64,000 nt of DNA from positions 146,258,941-146,322,940 of the forward strand of contig CM030361.1 of NCBI GenBank assembly GCA_017893485.1, read 5' to 3'. This DNA comes from Hemerocallis citrina (Eukaryota > Streptophyta > Magnoliopsida > Asparagales > Asphodelaceae). Below are positions 9,491 through 21,578 of the stretch, one piece after another. A program made the translations under genes and the position numbers. Each line of letters starts with the position of its first letter. The stretch's first letter is position 1. A model generated the notes under the pieces. That model had not been told where the DNA came from. It saw only the letters and a program-made list of their open reading frames with translations, and made no database searches.

Positions 9491-9501
9491 TAAGGAGGGA
9501 G
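9491..9501 (+). other. Polypurine tract of the chromovirus
   Basis: AAGGAGGGAG directly precedes the LTR start TGTTGTAACA. It follows the usual '..TTTGAGGACaGAAC' spacer found after chromovirus pol genes. Confidence 0.85.
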
Positions 9502-11808
9502 TGTTGTAACAACCGTAAAATATTTTCTTTCAAACATTTTTTCCTCACATATTTTGCACATGCTTTTACTTCTATACACGTGCAAATTACGTTGTTTTTA
9601 TTGCAAAAGTTATGCACTAAAATTTCATTAAGATTAATTTAAGCAAATTATACTAAATTTTTGTTAAGAAAAATAATAGAATTATTTATTTAAAGAAGAG
9701 GGTTTAAAATGAAATAAAATGCTAATATAAGAGTAAAATGAAAATGTACACAACACGTGCGCACGTGCACACGTATAGTGCACACCAAGCTACAAACCGG
9801 CTGCTTTTGTCGGTTGAGTGTGGATGAGTGGGTGTGTAATAGGTTAGTGGAGAGTTATTTGCTTTAAACACCTCCTAATTACCCCTATAAATACCCCCCC
9901 CCCCCCCCCCCCCCCCCCCCAACTATAAGTCATATAGGAGCACACAAAAAAAAAAGAGGGGAGAGAGAATCAAGAGAGTGTGCTGGCTTTTGGCTTTCAA
10001 GATTGCAAGGAAGAGCTCGCGAGTTTGCTTTTGTGGTGGATTTTGGGAGCATTTTGTTAAGAGGTTCAACTATTAGGAGGTCTTTTTTGAGGTGGGTGTT
10101 CTCACTATCGTTTAATATTTTAATAGATTGTGCATGCTTAGCCATAACACATGTAGAAGAAAATTAAATTGGTATGTGAATGTGTGAGTGTCTTCATAAT
10201 CTTCTAGTAAGTAGAAATTGTGTTGTTTAAACTAGAAATGTGTAGATAAAGATGAACTGATTTGTACATGTGAAATAATTGCTCCAGAACTTTTATTTGT
10301 GCATGATTACCTATAATTGTGTAGTAGATAATGAAATTAATGTGCGTATGTATTGAAATTTTATAGAGATTTTAATCTACTGGAAATTTCATATCATAAA
10401 TCCATGAGATCAACTTTTAAGTGTATGCAAAATTAATAATGTAGATACTTCTCAAGAATTTTAGTTGTGTGGGGGACAATTGTTCATCTAATTCAAGTTA
10501 TAGGACTATGAATAATTTATACAATTTAGGTAACCAATTTCATGTTCTTCAAGAATAAATTGGTATATATTATATTTTCGTACAACTACACTAACCTCAG
10601 AAATGATTTCAATCTGAATTTGTACGTGTAAAGCAATACGTAGCAATTGAATTATCGAAAAATTCGAGTTTCATATCTACTGCAGTTCGGATTATAAACA
10701 ATGAATGCCCCTTTTTCTCACAGACTGTGAGTTGACACTTTGGTTGTGGGTTGCGGTTAGTTTGCTGTTGGGTCCTGGGCTCGACTCTAGACAGTGGCCA
10801 TGCTTTAAACAAAATTTTTCGACTTTTATATTTTTTTAAAAGATAATTCTACTATATAACTTATAAATTTGTGCAATGTTAGTATATAGTGTTCTTGGAA
10901 TTTATAACTTCTTAGAAACTCTTGGAAACATAAATTATATTAGTATATACTAGTATTCGTAAGTTACAAAATCACCATAATGATGGATCTGATTTTACTA
11001 GTATATTGGGGAAATATTTTGTGATAAGTACGTACTAATTTAGAATTCAATGAAGAAGGAATTTAAATTTTACTAGAATATTAATGGGATATTCTGAGAA
11101 TAATTATGTACAAATCTAGAATTTAATTTGGGGATAAGAACACATTACATATTGATTAGTATGTCTAGATGGTTATTTTGGATTCTTTAAAGAATAATTG
11201 TTTTATTCTTTTAAATGGACTAACTTTGGAATAATTTAGATAATAAAATATAATTTGGGAAATTCATTTGGATGAAGATTTTTTTTGTACATTATTTACT
11301 TTAAGAAGTAAACTCGGAAATCTTTATTTTGCGAAGAAAGATTAAAATGTGATAATTAAGAGATAAAAAAGAATGTATTTGGGAAGATAAACATATGACA
11401 TTTGTAAAGTTTTTATCAACATTGAAATGCTTTCGAGCTGCATTATAAGGGGATAATAAAGTACAATTTGAAATTGACAATTCAAAGTGAATGTATGAAT
11501 AAAACAAATGAATTATGAATGAGAAATTGTGTAATTGAGGTTAATATAACCCATATGATCGCAGTTTGAGATGTTAGAATCTAGAGGCTAAGCGAGACCC
11601 GTAGAGACTGACACATTATAATAAATGAAAATTGAGAAGTATCTAGTATGGGCTAACATTTCTCCGTGTGTTGATTTAAGTCCGGTAGGGTAAGCTAGCT
11701 CTTGGTTGTGATAATCATAATTGAACCTAGGAACATGCACTAGAGGGAGATGTGATGAAGTATAGGGAAACTTGAGTATGAGGACCTCATTTGATTCACG
11801 GTGGGAGA
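9502..11808 (+). repeat. Chromovirus 3' LTR, left portion (split by the Tat insertion)
   Basis: The LTR begins TGTTGTAACAACC right after the polypurine tract. It contains a TATA box (ctataaatac near 9884-9893) followed by an uninterrupted run of about 27 C (9894-9920), then a long AT-rich R-U5 part without genes. At 11804-11808 it carries GGAGA, the left copy of the target duplication of the Tat element. The LTR resumes at 46696. Removing the Tat element gives an LTR of about 3.1 kb, within the known range of Tekay/Del LTRs. Confidence 0.75.
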
Positions 11809-12416
11809 TGTTGCTGCTGATTTTGGTGTGGGAGCAAATAGATGAATTTGTGGATTCTTCAAGGAAACAAATAAGCAAAGCTGTTGACTTTCACCGGTAT
11901 TTGACTGTTTCTCGCCGCTGCCGTGAACCTGCAAAAAGTTCGATACACCGAAATGGATCCCGGCGTCGAACCCTCCGACGCTCTTGTTGATAATCAGGAA
12001 GATTATGAAAGAGCTTTATGTGGAAAAAGATTGATTACCTTGTTATGGTGGGGGAAGATGGGTATTTATAGTCGACTTTAGAGACAGTTTAGAGATAATG
12101 ATTTATCCGTATGTCCCGGTGTTTTTGGATAAGATGTAGAGTTTAAACTCGTTTCATGATAGGAGAGTTGGTTAAAACCGCCTCTTAGAGATAATCACAA
12201 ATTTTAATTATTCTTTATACATCTTAATTGGTTTGTAATGGGTTGCTACCTATACACAATAAGACAGATTCATTTATGGGTTATTGGGCTTTGAAGAAAG
12301 ACCCAGTTCCCAATTCGAACCCGTTTGTAGGTGAAATTACCGTTTTAACCCTGAGAGCTTTAAGATTCGTACCCGATTTGAACGGTCCTGATTTAATACT
12401 ATTTTTAGCCATATCA
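11809..12416 (-). repeat. Tat 3' LTR, outermost copy (LTR1)
   Basis: 608 bp, TG...CA. On the - strand it starts TGATATGGCTAAAAATAG and carries a TATA box (TATAAATACC at 12061-12070). Its sequence shares several sites with the LTR at 46090 against the one at 14105 (for example 'gagcaaatag', 'gtggaaaaag', 'cttgttatgg'), so LTR1 and the 5' LTR look like the original pair. Confidence 0.9.
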
Positions 12417-14104
12417 CGAGCCCCCACTCCTGAAGACTGAGTTTAACAGCCTTTGAGGAGTAGTTTTATTGTTCTTATGGCGTACAGGATTTTATCGGAG
12501 TTCTTGAGGAAGTTCGGATCTTGCTCGAGGTGTAACGACATCGGTCTGAGCTTGTAAGGTGCCCAAAATGATTTTGCAAATTTTCTGGATTTTTTTTCTA
12601 ATTTTTAAATTATTCTTCGAATTATTCATCAAATTTTGCGAAGTAACAATATGTTTTCAAAAAGTATTAATTAATTGTTCTAATTAGTAATTATTTATCC
12701 AAGAGTTCAAAAAAATTTATTTTTTAGAATTTTAAATTAATTTTCTTGAATTTTAAATCAATTTTCACAATTTTTAAATAATTAATTCAAATTAATAAAA
12801 AAAGAATTAATCGGATAAATATCGAGGTGGAGCGATCTAGGGCGTTGATCAAGTCTCTGTCGCGATTTTCTGAACGATCTGATGGTGGATCTGCCACTTG
12901 ATGACATTGCATAATATGGACGCTCTGATAGTGGGCGTGCATCGGGAGGGGGGGTGTTTCCCCCTCTTTCATGCTCGGAGTTTAGCTTCGTGGGACGTGG
13001 CTCGATCTGAGCCGTTGGATCTTGATCGAGCACGCTTTTCAAGGCAAGATTTTCTCCATTTCCACGATTGGAGCCACGTTTGCTCGGAGTTTGGCTCCGA
13101 GGGTCGTGGCTCAATCTGAGCCATTGGATCTTGATTAAGCACGCTTTTCGAGGTGAGGTTTTCCCCATTTCCACGCTCGGAGCCACATTTGCTCGGAGTT
13201 TGGCTCTGAGGGACGTGGCTCAATTGAGCCATTAGATCTTGGTCGAGCGCGATTATCGAGGGAGAGTTTTTCCCACTTTCACGCTCGGAGCCACGTTTGC
13301 TCAGAGTTTTGCTCCGAGGGACTTGGCTCAATTAAGCCATTAGATCTTGATCGAGCACGATTATCGAGGGTGTGTTTTCCCCACTTTCACTCTCGGAGCC
13401 ACGTTTGCTCGGAGTTTGGCTCCGAGGGACGTGGCTTAATCTGAGCCATTTTGATCTTGATCGAGCGCGATTATCGAGGGAGAGTTTTTCCCACTTTCAC
13501 GCTCGGAGGCACGTTTGCTCGGAGTTTGGCTCCGAGGGACGTGGCTCAATTTGACCCGTTGGATCTAGATCGAGCGTGATTATCGAGGGAAAGTTTCCCC
13601 ACTTTCACGCTCGGAGCCACGTTCGCTCGGAGTTTTGCTCCGAGGGACATGGCTTAATCTGAGGCATTGGATCTACATCGAGCGCGATTGTTGAGGGAGA
13701 GTTTTCTCCACTTTCACGCTCAGGGCCACGTTTGCTTGGAGTTTGGCTCTGAGGGTCGTGGCTCAATCTGAGCCATTGGATCTTGGTCGAGCACGATTAT
13801 CGAGGGAGAGTTTTCCCCACTTTCACGCTCGGAGCCACATTTGCTCAGAGTTTGGCTCCGAGGGATGTGGCTCAATCTGTGCCATTGGATCTAAATCAGG
13901 TGTGAATATTGAGACGATTAGCTTGTCAGCGAGTTTATGGTGCCATTTGAAATTTCATCTTTATGCCTTCTGTCGTTTAGTATTCAATGCTTTTTGGGGT
14001 TTTTACTGTTCTTGGGGGCCCAAATGTCTCAGAAGCGCAAGCGGCACAGCTCAATCTCTATAAGTCTTCATCCCCCTTCAATTTTCTCAATTAGCAGCTC
14101 AATC
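12417..14104 (-). mobile_element. Nearly empty Tat internal unit between two LTRs
   Basis: In element direction this begins after LTR2 with a few bases resembling the primer-site region (agattgagctgct against agattagcgccat at the 5' LTR). It then jumps straight to the upstream region of the antisense gene, the GC-rich array and the polypurine tract (...ggagtgggggctcg). The gag, pol and antisense-gene bodies are absent. At 14086-14104 the + strand departs from the homologous 20460 region after 'caattttctca', which marks the deletion point. Confidence 0.75.
12960..13915. repeat. GC-rich tandem array, about 9 x 108 bp (first copy)
   Basis: The unit contains 'gctcggagccacgtttgctc' and 'ggctccgagggacgtggctc', which are inverted repeats of each other (gagccacgt / acgtggctc and ctcggag / ctccgag), followed by 'gagccattggatcttgatcg' and 'gattatcgagggagag'. 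Copies recur at about 108-bp spacing. The many open frames through it on both strands are a product of the repetition. Confidence 0.92.
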
Positions 14105-14713
14105 TGTTGCTGCTGATTTTGGTGTGGGTACAAACAGATGAATTTGTTGATTCTTCAAGGAAACAAATAAGCAAACCTGTTGACTTTCACCGGCGTTTGA
14201 CTGGTTTCTCGCCGCTGCCGTGAACCTGCAAAAAGTTCGATACACCGGGATGGATCCTGACGACGAACCCTCCGACGCTCTTTTCGGTAATCAGGAAGAT
14301 TATGAAAAAGCTTTAGACTAAAAAGATTGATTACCTTATTATGGTGGGGGGAAAGGGGTATTTATAGTCGCCTTTAGAGATAGTTTAGGGATAATAATTT
14401 TATCCCTATGTCCCGGTGTTTTTGGATAAGATGTAGAGTTTAAACTCGTTTCATGATAAGAGAGTTGGTTAAAACCGCCTCTTAGAGATAATCACGATTT
14501 TGAATTATTCTTTATACATCTGAGTTGGTTTGTAATGGGTTGCTACCCATACCCAATAAGACAGATCCGTTTATGGGTTATTGGGCTTTGAAGAAAGACC
14601 CAGTTCCCAATTCGGACCTATTTGTAGGTGAAATTACCATTTTACCCTTGAGAGCTTTAAGATTCGTGCCCAATTTGAACGGTCCCGATTTAATTCTATT
14701 TTTAGCCATATCA
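14105..14713 (-). repeat. Internal Tat LTR (LTR2)
   Basis: 609 bp with the same ends and TATA region as LTR1 but with several distinct differences ('gtacaaacag', 'gttgatt', 'cttattatgg', 'gggataataatttta'). No matching 5-bp flanks are seen (caatc and cgagc), so it did not enter as a simple insertion. Confidence 0.88.
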
Positions 14714-15280
14714 CGAGCCCCCCACTCCCGATGACTGAGTTTAATAGCCTTTGAGGAGTAGTTTTATTGTTCAAATGGTGTACGAGATTTTATCGGAGTT
14801 CTTGAGGGAGTTTGGATAATGCTCGAGGTGTAACGGCGTCGGTCTGAGCTTGTAAGGTGCCAAAATGATTTTGCAAATTTTCTGGATTTTTTTCTTCTGA
14901 TTTTTAAATTATCCTTCGAATTATTCATCCAATTTTGCAAAGTAACATTATGTTTTCAAAATGTATTAAATAATTGTTCTAATTAATAATTATTTTTCTA
15001 GGAGTTCAAAAATATTTCCCTGAATTTATAATTATTTTTAAAGAATTTTTAATTAATTTTCTTGAATTTTTTTTATCATTTTTCACAATTTTAAATTAAT
15101 TAATTTGAATTAATAATAAGAAAAAGAATTAATCAGATAAATATCGAGGTGGAGCGATCTGGGGTATTGATGAAGTCTCTATCGTGATTTTTTGAACGAT
15201 CTGATGGTGGATCTGCCACTTGATGAAGTGGCATAATATGGACACTCCGATTGTGGGCACGCATCGGGAGGGGGGCGTTT
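14714..15280 (-). other. Tat 3' non-coding region next to LTR2
   Basis: This is homologous to 12417-12950: polypurine tract (ggagtggggggctcg in element direction), then AT-rich DNA with repeated aatt motifs. No gene is present. Confidence 0.7.
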
Positions 15281-15284
15281 CCCT

Positions 15285-16135
15285 CTATTTCACGCTCAGA
15301 GCCACGTTTGCTCAGAGTTTAGCTCCGAGGGACGTGGCTTGTTCTAAGCCGTTGGATCTTGATCGAGCACACTTTTCGAGGCAAGGTTTTCTCCATTTCC
15401 TCGCTCGGAGCCACGTTTGCTCGGAGTTTGGCTTCGAGGGACGTGGCTTAATCTGATCCATTGGATCTTGATTGATCACGCTTTTCGAGGCGAGGTTTTC
15501 CCGATTTCCACGCTCGGAGCCATGTTTGCTCGGAGTTTGGCTCCGAGGGACGTGGCTCAATCTGAGCCATTGGATCTTGATCGAGCACGATTATCGAGGT
15601 AGAGTTTTCCCTACTTTCATGCTCGGAGCCACGTCTCCTCGAAGTTTTGCTCCGAGGGACGTGGCTCCATCTGAGCCATTGTATCTTGATCGAGTGCGAT
15701 TATCAAGGGAGAGTTTTCTCCACTTTCATGCTCGGAGCCACATTTGCGGAGTTTGGCTCCGAGGGACGTGGCTCAATCTGAGCCATTTGATCTTGATCGA
15801 GCACGATTATCGAGGGAGATTTTCCCCCACTTTCACGCTCGGAGCCACGTTTGCTCGGAGTTTGGCTCCGAGGGACGTGACTATATCTGAGCCGTTGGAT
15901 CTAGATCGAGCACGATTATCGAGGGAGAGTTTTCCTCACTTTCACGCTCGGTGCCACGTTTGCTCGGAGTTTTGCTCCGAGGGACGTGGCTCAATCTGAG
16001 CCATTGGATCTTGATCGAGTGCGATTATCGAGAGAGAATTTTCCCCACTTTCATGCTCGGAGCCACGTTTGTTCGGAGTTTGGCTCCGAGGGACGTGGCT
16101 CAATCTGAGCCATTGGATCTAGATCAGGTGTGAAT
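15285..16135. repeat. GC-rich tandem array, about 8 x 108 bp (second copy)
   Basis: It has the same unit and inverted-repeat core as the array at 12960-13915, in the same position relative to the LTR. Some units are shorter by a few bases. It ends at 'ggtgtgaatattgagacgatt', as does the first array, just before the solo-LTR insertion. Confidence 0.92.
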
Positions 16136-16185
16136 ATTGAGACGATTAGCTTGTCAGCGAGTGTATGATGCCGTTTGAAATTCGG

Positions 16186-19100
16186 TGTAATGCCCCGATT
16201 TCCATACACTGGGAAACCGTGACATAAGCCATAATCTTTTCCTTCAAATAGCCACAATACACAGAAAAACAGGAAAATTTAAAACTTTTTATTCAACACA
16301 AATGTATTACACGTCCGAATGTTATAAAACTGCAATACATTACATCAGTGTTACAATAATGCCATACAATCCCAAGTGTTACAAACTTTCAATAAAAATT
16401 ATATCAGAGTACAATGAATAATATATAACACTTGCTACTTTCACTTGGATGCTTCCCAACATTTAATAAATTTACAATTGAAACAATGGTAACCAACATG
16501 TATTACAAGTGAAATAGAATCAACACTTTACTTCTCTTGCCTTGAGTCCTCTTGAATTCTGTACTTGTAGTTTTGCAATCCAGTACCTATTGAAGTGGGA
16601 ACGTCAGTACATATACTGACGCTTTAAGGCTGATGACTAGCAGCGATTCTCAACTTTAAACAAACAGATTGATGAAAAGAGAAACATGTGTATATATAAT
16701 TGATGTGTCAGTGTATACTATGACTTAGACTATAATGCATGATTAACTAATGCAATGATGCACTTATTCTAATGCAAGCAAGTCTTCGAAACAGTATGCA
16801 ACCCATACTGCATATGCCCCATATCAAGCCGTTTTTTCATATATAGGGATTTGAACCTGCACCATGAATTCTACTCTTGTACTCAACCTGTTTTTGAAGA
16901 TACAACGTGACTGGTGAGGTTACCTTGAAATGGTCTAATCCTGCCATTTGCAGTCATATAGTGGTGTCTCCGTTTGCCACTATTGCCCGGCGTACCGGAC
17001 CTCACTCAAAAATCTGACGAACCCTCGGAGTTAACTACAACACAGGTTAGCTTGAAGCATCCCTTGTGGCCCCCTAGTAGATAGACCGTAATCTATGGCT
17101 TGTTTGCCTTTCTTGATATAGAGCATGACCGAGTTCTAGGGGTCCATCCCCTAGCTCCTACAGGATACTTCTCATCCTTATCATGGCCCTTCAGAAATTA
17201 ACAGACGAGATACAGATCCTGTGCTCCCAACTCGGGAGAAGGCACAGACCGTATCCCTTAGAAAGGGAGGGTACAACCAATAACATCACCTAGTGTTGGC
17301 CTATAGAACAGGTCGGATTATAAGGTATCACCTTTAATACCAACTCTTTTCCTTCGACGAAAATGATAATAAATAAGGGTTAAGTAGTAATAGCCATAAG
17401 TTACTACCCTAACGATGTCACTAACCCTAAACAATCCGAGGGATGACAACAGTACTAACACAACATGCTAGGTCTTAAGTTACACTTCGCAAGATAACTC
17501 TACTAGGTGCTCAACCTAGACTTACCAGAATCCCTAAGGATCCTGTTCATAGCCTATCGATCTAAGATCCCGAAAATACGAACGTATTCACATGCTACTA
17601 CCCTGAACTTGGATTCCATCTACACTCCCGGTCGATGATCAACCTACACCGGTTAAGATCTGACGGTGCACGAGGGGTGACTCATCCATAGTCCACAAGG
17701 AGTAAAATAAATACACGTCTTGATGGTCGATGTCTCCTAGGGTAATGATATCACCCTAGATGAGCACAATAACTGCGTACTAGCTAATAAACTACATACG
17801 AGCAAAACAACTTACATACGAGCTGACTAGCTACGTATGAGCCAAACGAATTATATACGAGCCAACTGGCTATGTATACGACAAATGAATCATATGGAAG
17901 CAACCATTAAAGTCTTCTAACAACCTAGAAGCAAAATAGCATGCTACTAGCAAAAATTGATCTTTTATATTTAGAAGCAACAAAAGAATCTTCTAATAGC
18001 CCAATATAAACATACTACTAATGAGAACTTGATCTTTTATGCGCAAAGGCAACATAAAAAGCCTTCTAACAACCTAGAAGCAATTAAACATGCTACTTTT
18101 ATCAGAATTCAACAAAATTGAACTTTTTAGAAAGGTGAGAACATCTACTACAACTCTCAAGTTGAAAACTTTCACAGATTAAGTCAATAAGAGGTAGAAA
18201 AACCTCGAACAACCTAAACTGCGAGCTTCAGCCAAAAAGGCCAGTTGCTGTGACTTTTTAAAAGTCATAACTCGTACTCCGCTTATCAGAATTTAACCAA
18301 AAAGGACATTTTGGAAAGGTGAGAAACTCTACTACAACTCTCTAGTTGATGACCTTCTCAGATTCAGTCATTAAGGGGTAGAAAAACCTCAAACAACCTA
18401 AATCACGAAGCTTTAGCCAAAAGGCTAGCTGCTGTGACTTGTAAAGGTCATAATTCCTACTCTGCTTATCAGAATCTAACCAAATAGGACATTTTAGAAA
18501 GGTGAGAAACTCTAGTACAAATCTCTAGTTGTAAACGTTTCCAAATTCAGTAAGTAAGAGGTACAAAAACTTTGAACAATCTAGACAGCGACTTCAACCC
18601 AAAAAGGCTAGCTGCTGTCTATCTTGTAAAAGTCATAACTTCTACTCCGCTTATCGAAGTCTAACAAAATTGAACATTTTGGAAAGGTGAGAACCTCTAC
18701 TACAACTCTCTAGTTGAAAACTTTCTCAGATTCAGTCAATAAGAGGTACAAAAACTACGAACAATCTAAATAACGAAGCTTCAGCCAAAAGGCTAGCTGC
18801 TGTGACTTGTAAAGGTCATAACTCCTACTCCGCTTATCGGAATCTAACCAAATAGGACATTTTGGAAAGGTGAGAACATCTAATACAACTCTCTACTTGA
18901 AAACTTTCTCAGATTAAGTCAATAAGAGGTACAAAAACCTCCAACAATCTAAACAGCGATACTTTCGGCTAAAATGCCAGCTGCTGTAATTTTGTAAAGG
19001 TCATAACTCCAACTCCGCTTATCGGAATCTAACCAAATAGGACGTTTTGGAAAGTTGGGAATATATACTACAACTCTCTAGTTGAAAATTTTCTCAGATT

Positions 19101-20322
19101 CCGCTTGGAACTCAAAATCCAGTCCTTGGAACACAATTCAAAAACAACAAAAAGCACAGCAAAAGCTGAAACTTGTAAAGCTTATAACTTTTGCTATACT
19201 TATCAGAATCTAACAAAATTGGACTTTTTGAAAAGCTCAGAATATCTCCTACAACTTTCTAGTTAATCACTTTTTCATATTCCTTATAGAACTCAAAATC
19301 CAGTTCTTTGAATACAATACAAATACAACAAAAAGCACAGCAAAAGCTTAAACTTGTAAAGCTTATAACTTTCGCTATACTTATCAGAATCTAGAAAAAT
19401 TGGCTATTTTGGAAAAGGGATAATATCTACTACAACTTTCTAGTTGAACACTTTTCCAGATTCCGTAAGGAACTCAAAATCATGTCCTTTGAACACAATT
19501 CAAAAACAAGTAAAGAAGGAGCAGAAGAAAGTAGAATAGAATGAGATGAGAAGGAGATGGAGGAAAAAACGAAAGGGTTTCTTGCCCTTTGGAATGTGGC
19601 CGACCATAGGGGTTGGGGGGTTTTTATAGGAGAGGAGGGAGAGAGCTTGTGGTTAGAGAGAGAGCCACTTGTTTCTCTCTCTTGTGGCTCAAACAATTTT
19701 AGATCAAATTGCAAATAAATATTGCAATCAACACCCTAATCTAATCCTAACCCTTTATTTGATCATGATTGATCCAAAATAAGAGGTATTTTTTCAAAAT
19801 TACATACTACATGATTTCGTACAAATGTACGAAATCGATACAGTACATATACGTACATATATCTGTTTATACAGATAATTTTTATTAGTTAAAACGAATA
19901 ATCTCTACCAAAAATATTTTAATTCATAAAAAATAATAAAAATAATTTTATTACCGACTCGAAAGATTTCAGTACCAATTTGATACAAAACGTATATATA
20001 CAGACTGGTATATATATACAGATAGGTTTATTAACAAAACCGGGTAATATCCATCAAAACATTTCACTTTTGAAAATAAAAATAAACTAATAATAAAATA
20101 ATAATTTTTTAATATCAGCCTGAGTTTACAGACATTTTCTCAAAAACGCATTTTTACTGGATTTTGTACAAGTGCACAAAACCGATACAATGCATATATA
20201 TATACTTACTAGTATATATAAAGAGGTAACTTTTTATTAGTAAAACCAAGAAATTTCCATAAAAATATTTTAATTTTAAAAATAATAATAATACAAATAT
20301 AATATCCGACCGGGATATTACA
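16186..20322 (-). mobile_element. Solo LTR of a Tekay/Del-like Ty3/gypsy element (4.1 kb)
   Basis: Read on the - strand it runs from TGTAATATCCCGGTCGG to GGAAATCGGGGCATTACA, the usual ends of this LTR type. Flanks are ttcgg (16181-16185) and ttctg (20323-20327), a 5-bp duplication with one change. The Tat sequence reads continuously when the LTR is removed, as the uninterrupted copy at 13930-13960 shows. It is homologous to the solo LTR at 36542-41603, for example around 16780-16860 against 40195-40290. A TATAAAA box lies near 19622-19630 (- strand). Confidence 0.8.
18110..19480. repeat. Tandem array inside the solo LTR, about 7 x 183 bp
   Basis: The recurring block is 'gtcataactcctactccgc', then 'ttatcggaatctaaccaaat', 'ggacattttggaaaggtgag' and 'tctctagttgaaaactttct'. 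Blocks are spaced about 181, 184, 183, 188, 184 and 176 bases apart. The related solo LTR at 36542 shows no such array, so it was amplified in this copy or its lineage. Confidence 0.85.
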
Positions 20323-20426
20323 TTCTGTCTTTACGCCTTCCGTCGTTTAGTATTCATTGCTTCTTAGGCTTTTTACTGTTCTTGGGGGCCCAAATGTCTC
20401 AGAAGCCCAAGTGGCACAGCTCAATC

Positions 20427-20433
20427 TCTATAA
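20427..20433 (+). promoter_or_regulatory. Possible TATA box of the antisense Tat gene
   Basis: 'ctataag' is preceded by 'gcccaagtggcacagctcaa' and followed by a pyrimidine-rich stretch, about 180 bases upstream of the first ATG at 20610. The same block is preserved in the nearly empty unit (14057-14063). Confidence 0.45.
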
Positions 20434-20609
20434 GTCTTCATCCCCCCTTCAATTTTCTCATTTTTCTCTTTTACTCTTGAGAATTTTTCTTTCACTCTTG
20501 GGTGGCTCAACTAGCAGTCGTGGCCAAGCGTTTGGTTTTCCGGCAAAAAACTACTACCGTAGCTATCACATCAAGATAAATATATATTCTCTTTTATTTA
20601 TTTTGCGAG

Positions 20610-21569
20610 ATGTCTAGGGTTTCTTCGGGGAGTGAGACCTCCACCTCGGACCACGAAGGGGATCAGCCATTGATTATGGCTTCGAAGGTGGACAAGGGAA
20701 AGGGGGTGGCAGTAGCAGTAAAATATGTGACGATTGTGGAGAAGGAGAGGCGAGCACAGAAGTTGGGTAGGCTCCCGATACCTTTATCGAATCTGAGTGG
20801 AGTTCGAGAATATTCTGACGATCTTCTAGCCAAGGTGGTGTATGGGAGATCGTCCTCGTATGACGAGAGCAGTCCAAGGGAACACTCCAAAGTCGATGAT
20901 ATCCCCTATATGTTGACGGAGAAGGACTTAATGCGGATTCAGAGTAGCTTCATGATACCGAAGGATTTCAGTCTTCTTCTCCTGGGTCCCGGTGTTCGAG
21001 CCTGAACACCGAGCTCCCCTGACATGTGCACTTTTTCATTCGATGCCTTCTACGCTGGTTTCTGTCTGCTTCTTTCCCCATTCATGGTCGAGGTGCTGCA
21101 GTGGTACGGCCTAAGCCCCGTTCAATATATGCCGAATATGTGGAGGCACATTAACGGATTCATTCTCTATTGTCGAGCGATAGGGGTCGTGCCTCAGCTC
21201 ACCATTCTCCGAAGGCTTTACTATATTCATCGAAAGAGCTAGGTGGAGTATCGGTATTACTTATCGCTGCGCCGCAGAGTGAAGCTGAAAGACAACCCCG
21301 ACTCTATCAAATTCTGGAAGGAGAAGTATATCCTAATCCGAGGTATCGAGTCGTGGAGTATTCCCACAAGGTGGAGGGAGGAGGTGCCGATGTGGGCAAA
21401 GGCTGAGCTGGCGTTGACTCCGGAGGAGGATGGGATCGTATCTAAACTCCTTGCTCGTGAGCCCCTGGGTTGGAAGGAGTTAACCGAAGAGGTCCTCTTC
21501 GGTGGGGGCCTCAGTCCGATCGACCCTAGTACGCTCCGCATTTTTCTTCATTTTTTAGTTTTCGTTTAA
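20610..21569 (+). pseudogene. Antisense Tat gene, N-terminal part: Transposase_28-type ('putative gypsy type transposon') domain
   Basis: The frame starts MSRVSSGSETSTSDHEGDQP, with a Ser/Asp-rich head. The conserved core then follows: 'FDAFYAGFCLLLSPFMVEVL', 'YGLSPVQYMPNMWRHINGF', 'FWKEKYILIRG', 'WREEVPMWA' and 'ELALTPEEDG'. This is the plant Pfam family called putative gypsy type transposon (Transposase_28). Despite that name, no catalytic motif is visible and its role is unknown. Two in-frame stops (TGA at 21003, TAG at 21240) break it. It runs opposite to gag-pol and lies between pol and the 3' LTR, a known position for extra ORFs in Tat elements. An intron acceptor (ctttttgcag) follows near 21608. 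Confidence 0.75.
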
Positions 21570-21578
21570 CTCTTTCAC

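Noticed and set aside
14100..14718. LTR2 as an independent solo-LTR insertion
   Set aside because: Flanks caatc and cgagc do not match, and the sequence right of it is the normal polypurine-tract side of a Tat element, so a tandem arrangement explains it better.
12782..16257. Many Arg/Ser/His-rich frames across the 108-bp arrays
   Set aside because: Shadow frames of a GC-rich tandem repeat; none continues past the array.
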